A DNA stretch of 8,611 bases, taken from Oscillospiraceae bacterium. GTDB lineage: Bacteria > Bacillota > Clostridia > Oscillospirales > Ruminococcaceae. The translations under genes and the position numbers were made by a program. Below are positions 5,867-8,611 of the stretch, piece after piece. Where the stretch lies: positions 1 through 8,611 of the forward strand of contig CAAEOA010000136.1 of assembly GCA_900757485.1 (NCBI GenBank). Reading direction: 5' to 3'. Each line of letters opens with the position of its first letter. The stretch's first letter is position 1. The notes beneath the pieces are model-generated. The model ran no database searches and was not told where the DNA came from. It saw only the letters and a list, made by a program, of their open reading frames with translations.

Positions 5867-6976
5867 TCAATGTTTTTTCTTCATTCTTTCCGATAAAACT
5901 TTTTTGTAAGCGGCAAAAGCATTTGGAACAGTATAGGTCTGTTCCAATTCCGTAATGCCGGAGATTGCTTCATCGGAGGCCGGACGAATCTCGGCACTCG
6001 TTATATAATACCCTGTCATCTGCCATTCAATATGAGTAAAAATATGCTTAGTCGGTTTCAGCGGCTCAATGGATTTTTCCTGTATGCCGCGCGATTTCAG
6101 ATAGTCTTTTACCTCCTGTTTGGTTAAATGCCCATTCAAATTCGGAAACTCCCATAATCCCGCCAGCAAACCGGAGGATGGCCTCTTGTGCATCAAAACA
6201 CCTTGCGGCGTACAAAGAACCAGAACCGTTTTCAGCTCGGTGCGACGTGGCTTTTTCTCTGCTTTTACCGGATAGAGCGTCGGATTTCCTTGTTGGTATC
6301 CCAAACACCCGAACGCAATCGGACAGTCTTCACATTTCGGCTTTCCGTTTGGCAGGCAGACAGTAGCGCCCAATTCCATCAGTGCCTGGTTAAAATCCCC
6401 CGGTTTATCCTGTGGCATTGTCCTGTATAAAAGCTCCTGATATTCTTTTTTTACAGTTGCCGCTCCGATATCCGCTTCACTGGCAAAAATACGGGAGAGC
6501 ACCCGCAGCACATTGCCGTCGACCGCAGGCACCGGAATGCCGAAAGCAATAGAAGCAATCGCCCCTGCCGTATACGGGCCGATCCCGCATAAGTCAAGCA
6601 ACAACTCATAAGAAGGAGGCAGCGCGCCGTCATACCGCTCCATAATCTGTTTTGCTGCCTTTTGCAGATTGCGTACCCTTGAATAATATCCCAGCCCTTC
6701 CCACAATTTATGCAGCTGTTCCTCGGATGCCGCCGCCAATGCCGAAATATCCGGAATTGCTCGAACAAATCGCAAAAAATAAGGAATGACGGCTTCCACA
6801 CGTGTTTGCTGTAACATGATTTCGGACAGCCACACTCGATACGGACTCGGCTCACTCCGCCACGGCATGGTTCTGGCAGACAGATGATACCAATTTAACA
6901 ACGGCTCGGTAACAGATGATATCTTCCATTCTGCCTCCACCATGCTCCGCTCTGCCGACAAATCTGAAAAAGCCAT
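5867..6976 (-). CDS. mutY: A/G-specific adenine DNA glycosylase MutY
   Basis: Removes adenine mispaired with 8-oxoguanine or guanine, starting base-excision repair. From the ATG at 6976 it has 369 residues. The N-terminal catalytic domain has WLSEIMLQQT with catalytic Glu E52, the helix-hairpin-helix LCGIGPYTAGAI (129-140), and VDGNVLR with catalytic Asp D153; the Glu-Asp distance of 101 residues equals that of E. coli MutY. The iron-sulfur cysteines are C207, C215, C218 and C224, a C-x7-C-x2-C-x5-C pattern. The C-terminal NUDIX-like 8-oxoG recognition domain (about 248-369) carries GLWEFP (273-278) and KHIFTHIEW. The frame extends to an ATG at 7036, but that start has no ribosome binding site, whereas 6976 has AAAGGGAA 8-9 bases upstream. 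A later ATG (residue 12) is also possible. The likely promoter at 7012-7040 excludes the 7036 start. Confidence 0.95.
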   Translation of the reverse strand: MAFSDLSAERSMVEAEWKISSVTEPLLNWYHLSARTMPWRSEPSPYRVWLSEIMLQQTRVEAVIPYFLRFVRAIPDISALAAASEEQLHKLWEGLGYYSRVRNLQKAAKQIMERYDGALPPSYELLLDLCGIGPYTAGAIASIAFGIPVPAVDGNVLRVLSRIFASEADIGAATVKKEYQELLYRTMPQDKPGDFNQALMELGATVCLPNGKPKCEDCPIAFGCLGYQQGNPTLYPVKAEKKPRRTELKTVLVLCTPQGVLMHKRPSSGLLAGLWEFPNLNGHLTKQEVKDYLKSRGIQEKSIEPLKPTKHIFTHIEWQMTGYYITSAEIRPASDEAISGITELEQTYTVPNAFAAYKKVLSERMKKKH

Positions 6977-7011
6977 GAAAATCTTCCCTTTCCGCGCCTC
7001 AAAATCAACCA

Positions 7012-7040
7012 TTAATAAGGGACAAAGCCCCGTCATTCAA
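7012..7040 (-). promoter_or_regulatory. Possible mutY promoter
   Basis: On the minus strand TTGAAT (7035-7040) and TATTAA (7012-7017) are spaced by 17 bases, each four of six matches to consensus. Predicted transcription begins near 7005, giving a leader of about 30 bases with the AAAGGGAA ribosome binding site before ATG 6976. Confidence 0.4.
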
Positions 7041-7042
7041 CG

Positions 7043-7265
7043 TTCCGGTGGTGGAATCCACCACCGGAAAAAGTGCGTGAAACCCGCCGCATATAGAGGC
7101 GGGAGAACTCTCACTTTAGATTGCGATTCCTTTCTGAAATTGCAATCTGTGTTCGCATCAAGAAATGTCTGAACCAAGAAAAACACGAAATTTCGCGTTT
7201 TTCTTGGTTTGTACGGCGACATCCGTTTCAAACAAATCAAATTTTTGATTTGTTCAGTAGACATT
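7043..7265. repeat. Chain of palindromes in a gene-free region (possible mobile-element remnant or structured RNA)
   Basis: The region 6977-7379 holds no convincing gene. Within it, successive inverted repeats nearly fill 7043-7265. A: 7043-7054 with 7058-7069, 12 bp perfect. B: 7083-7088 with 7098-7103 (CCCGCC/GGCGGG), enclosed by 7070-7075 with 7112-7117 (AAAGTG/CACTTT). D: 7118-7128 with 7138-7148, 11 bp with one G-T. E: 7172-7184 with 7197-7209, 13 bp perfect, then one mismatch and the palindrome CGAAATTTCG. F: 7231-7241 with 7244-7254, 11 bp. A, B and D follow each other with no unpaired base, and AATGTCT/AGACATT (7164-7170 with 7259-7265) encloses E and F. Wobbles favour the plus strand in D and the minus strand in E. 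No transposase gene is present. It lies between the mutY and helicase promoters, so it is probably not part of either leader. Nature unresolved. Confidence 0.7.
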
Positions 7266-7343
7266 AGTTATATTTTATCATAAAATCCGATAAATGCACA
7301 GCATTATTTCCTTTTTACCGAGGATTTCCCTCCCCTATATTGC

Positions 7344-7372
7344 TTGCAAAATAGGGTGAGATACGATATAAT
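7344..7372 (+). promoter_or_regulatory. Helicase promoter placed at the start codon
   Basis: TTGCAA (7344-7349) and a perfect TATAAT (7367-7372) are separated by 17 bases. Normal spacing puts the transcription start at about 7379-7380, the A of the helicase ATG. The mRNA would therefore be leaderless or nearly so. Confidence 0.65.
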
Positions 7373-7379
7373 ACAGATT

Positions 7380-8611
7380 ATGAATATAATTGATGATTTA
7401 AAAAACATGGGTATCGCTCTGAATACACAGCAAACCGATGCTGTATTAGACCAAAGCCGGTATCTGCTTTTGCTGGCGGTTCCCGGCTCCGGAAAAACCA
7501 CCGTAATGGTATGTCGGATTGCACATCTAATATCTTACGAGAACGTCAGTCCCCGCAATATGCTGACCTTAACCTTCAGCAGAGAGGCTGCCGGCGATAT
7601 GACACGCCGTTTTTCAGCTCTGTTTCCTGCTCTCGTGAAACCAAAGTTTTCGACGATACATAGCTTTTGTTATAGCGTACTCCACCATTATGCCCGCTTA
7701 AACCGGCGGCAATTACCACAAAATATTGAAACCGAGAGCGGGCCCATCAGCAAAGCTGCCCTGCTGCGCCAAATTTACAACAGTATGAACCAAGATTTCA
7801 TCGGCGATGACGCGTTGGATATGCTAAGCGCTGAAATTGCTTATATTAAGAACATGATGCTGTCAAAATCCGAAATCAAGAAGCACACATTTGAAACGGC
7901 GCATATTGACAGCATTTTTGAGCAATACGAAAGATTTAAAAAGGAAAAAAACTGGATGGATTTCGACGATATGCTCAGCTTGTGCCTGGATATTTTTAAG
8001 AAATATCCGGACATCTTAGAACAATATCGCCGGAAATACCGTTATATTCAGGTAGATGAGGCGCAGGACACCTCTTTGTTACAGCATAAAATCATTGAAA
8101 TGCTGGCGATTAATAACACCTCATTGTTCATGGTAGGAGATGAAGACCAAAGCATTTATTCTTTCCGCGGCGCTTATCCGGAAGCGTTAATCCGTTTTTC
8201 TGAAACTTATCCGGGAGCAAAAATCTTAAAAATGGAAGAAAACTTCCGCTCAGAATGGGAAATTGTAGACAAAGCCAATCATTTTATCAAACAAAACAAA
8301 GACAGATATGAGAAAAATATGTTTTGCGCAAACCGAACGACGGATTGTATTTATGACATGGAACTTCCGGATTACAGCTATCAGTATACCGAAATTCTAA
8401 AACTGACACAGAAACTCAAAGCAAATGAAACAATGGCGGTGCTGTATCGCAATAATGAAAGTTCCCTTCCGTTGATTGATTTGTTTGACAAAAAGGGGAT
8501 CCCGTTTTATATCAAGGAACATCGCGCTTCTTTTTTCAATCACTTTATCGTTCGGGATATTCTGTCTTTTTTCCGGTTATCCAAAAATCCAAACGATCTG
8601 GATGCCTTTAA
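7380..8611 (+). CDS. UvrD/Rep-type superfamily 1 DNA helicase (N-terminal part; 3' end outside window)
   Basis: An open frame from ATG 7380 runs off the right edge after 410 codons. It shows the SF1A helicase motifs in order: Q motif LNTQQTDAV (14-22), Walker A AVPGSGKTT (33-41), motif Ia TFSREAAGDM (65-74), Ib FSTIHSF (90-96), DFDDML (194-199), motif II VDEAQDT (225-231), motif III GDEDQSIYSFRGA (253-265), motif IV ENFRS (287-291) and VLYRNN (354-359). These enzymes use ATP to unwind duplex DNA 3'-5' in repair and recombination. Motif II DEAQD, rather than the DEYQD of PcrA/UvrD, and the AVPG Walker A suggest a helicase paralogue, not the housekeeping PcrA. No Shine-Dalgarno precedes the ATG; in-frame GTG 7356 and TTG 7344 also lack one and overlap the promoter. 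Met10 at 7407 is an alternative start. It is divergent from mutY across the palindrome-rich gap. Confidence 0.93.
   Translation, partial: MNIIDDLKNMGIALNTQQTDAVLDQSRYLLLLAVPGSGKTTVMVCRIAHLISYENVSPRNMLTLTFSREAAGDMTRRFSALFPALVKPKFSTIHSFCYSVLHHYARLNRRQLPQNIETESGPISKAALLRQIYNSMNQDFIGDDALDMLSAEIAYIKNMMLSKSEIKKHTFETAHIDSIFEQYERFKKEKNWMDFDDMLSLCLDIFKKYPDILEQYRRKYRYIQVDEAQDTSLLQHKIIEMLAINNTSLFMVGDEDQSIYSFRGAYPEALIRFSETYPGAKILKMEENFRSEWEIVDKANHFIKQNKDRYEKNMFCANRTTDCIYDMELPDYSYQYTEILKLTQKLKANETMAVLYRNNESSLPLIDLFDKKGIPFYIKEHRASFFNHFIVRDILSFFRLSKNPNDLDAF

Noticed and set aside
7034..7036. mutY start at the most upstream ATG (389 residues)
   Set aside because: It has no ribosome binding site, adds a non-family N-terminus and lies upstream of the probable transcription start; ATG 6976 has AAAGGGAA well placed.
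7037..7264. 75-codon minus-strand ORF spanning the palindrome chain
   Set aside because: It is read straight through five inverted repeats, has no ribosome binding site or recognisable domain, and ends overlapping the rejected upstream mutY ATG. Likely an artefact of the repeat.

Overview
The window looks like a chromosomal segment from a low-to-mid GC Gram-positive anaerobe, most likely class Clostridia. Reasons: purine-rich Shine-Dalgarno sites of the AAAGGA type, sigma-A promoters close to TTGACA-N17-TATAAT, U-rich intrinsic terminators, and protein sequences of clostridial flavour (a short CobO, a TrxB-like flavoenzyme, a divergent UvrD-type helicase). This assignment is inference from composition and family style. 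No rRNA, tRNA, CRISPR array or intact transposase was seen.

Layout. (1) Positions 1-432 hold the 3' end of an AT-rich plus-strand gene of uncertain function, possibly a DUF4367-type protein, with its terminator. (2) Positions 555-2675 carry two minus-strand genes, each its own unit: a small cupin protein, and the ribosome-associated GTPase HflX with promoter, leader and a perfect 21-bp terminator hairpin. (3) Divergent from hflX runs a plus-strand set: the corrinoid adenosyltransferase cobO, then rmuC, then a thioredoxin-reductase-like flavoenzyme that also has its own near-consensus promoter overlapping the rmuC stop codon. A bidirectional terminator at 5819-5850 separates it from (4) the minus-strand adenine glycosylase gene mutY. 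(5) Between mutY and the last gene is about 400 bp without a convincing gene, of which 7043-7265 is an almost continuous chain of palindromes. (6) The window ends inside a plus-strand UvrD-type superfamily 1 helicase gene that runs off the edge.

The genes are mainly housekeeping: genome maintenance (RmuC, MutY, the helicase), ribosome rescue (HflX), redox (TrxB-like) and cofactor synthesis (CobO). They do not form one pathway.

The most interesting signals are regulatory or structural. The hflX leader contains a tiny ORF, Met-Arg-Leu-Phe-stop, behind a strong ribosome binding site; its MRL start matches the core of a known macrolide-stalling leader peptide, so hflX may be induced by ribosome-targeting antibiotics. 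The hflX start codon itself sits in a small hairpin. The palindrome chain at 7043-7265 lies between two divergent promoters and is either the remnant of a hairpin-ended mobile element (IS200/IS605 type) or an unannotated structured RNA. The helicase promoter is placed so that transcription would begin at or next to the ATG, suggesting a leaderless mRNA. The TrxB-like enzyme has a degenerate NADPH 2'-phosphate-binding motif.
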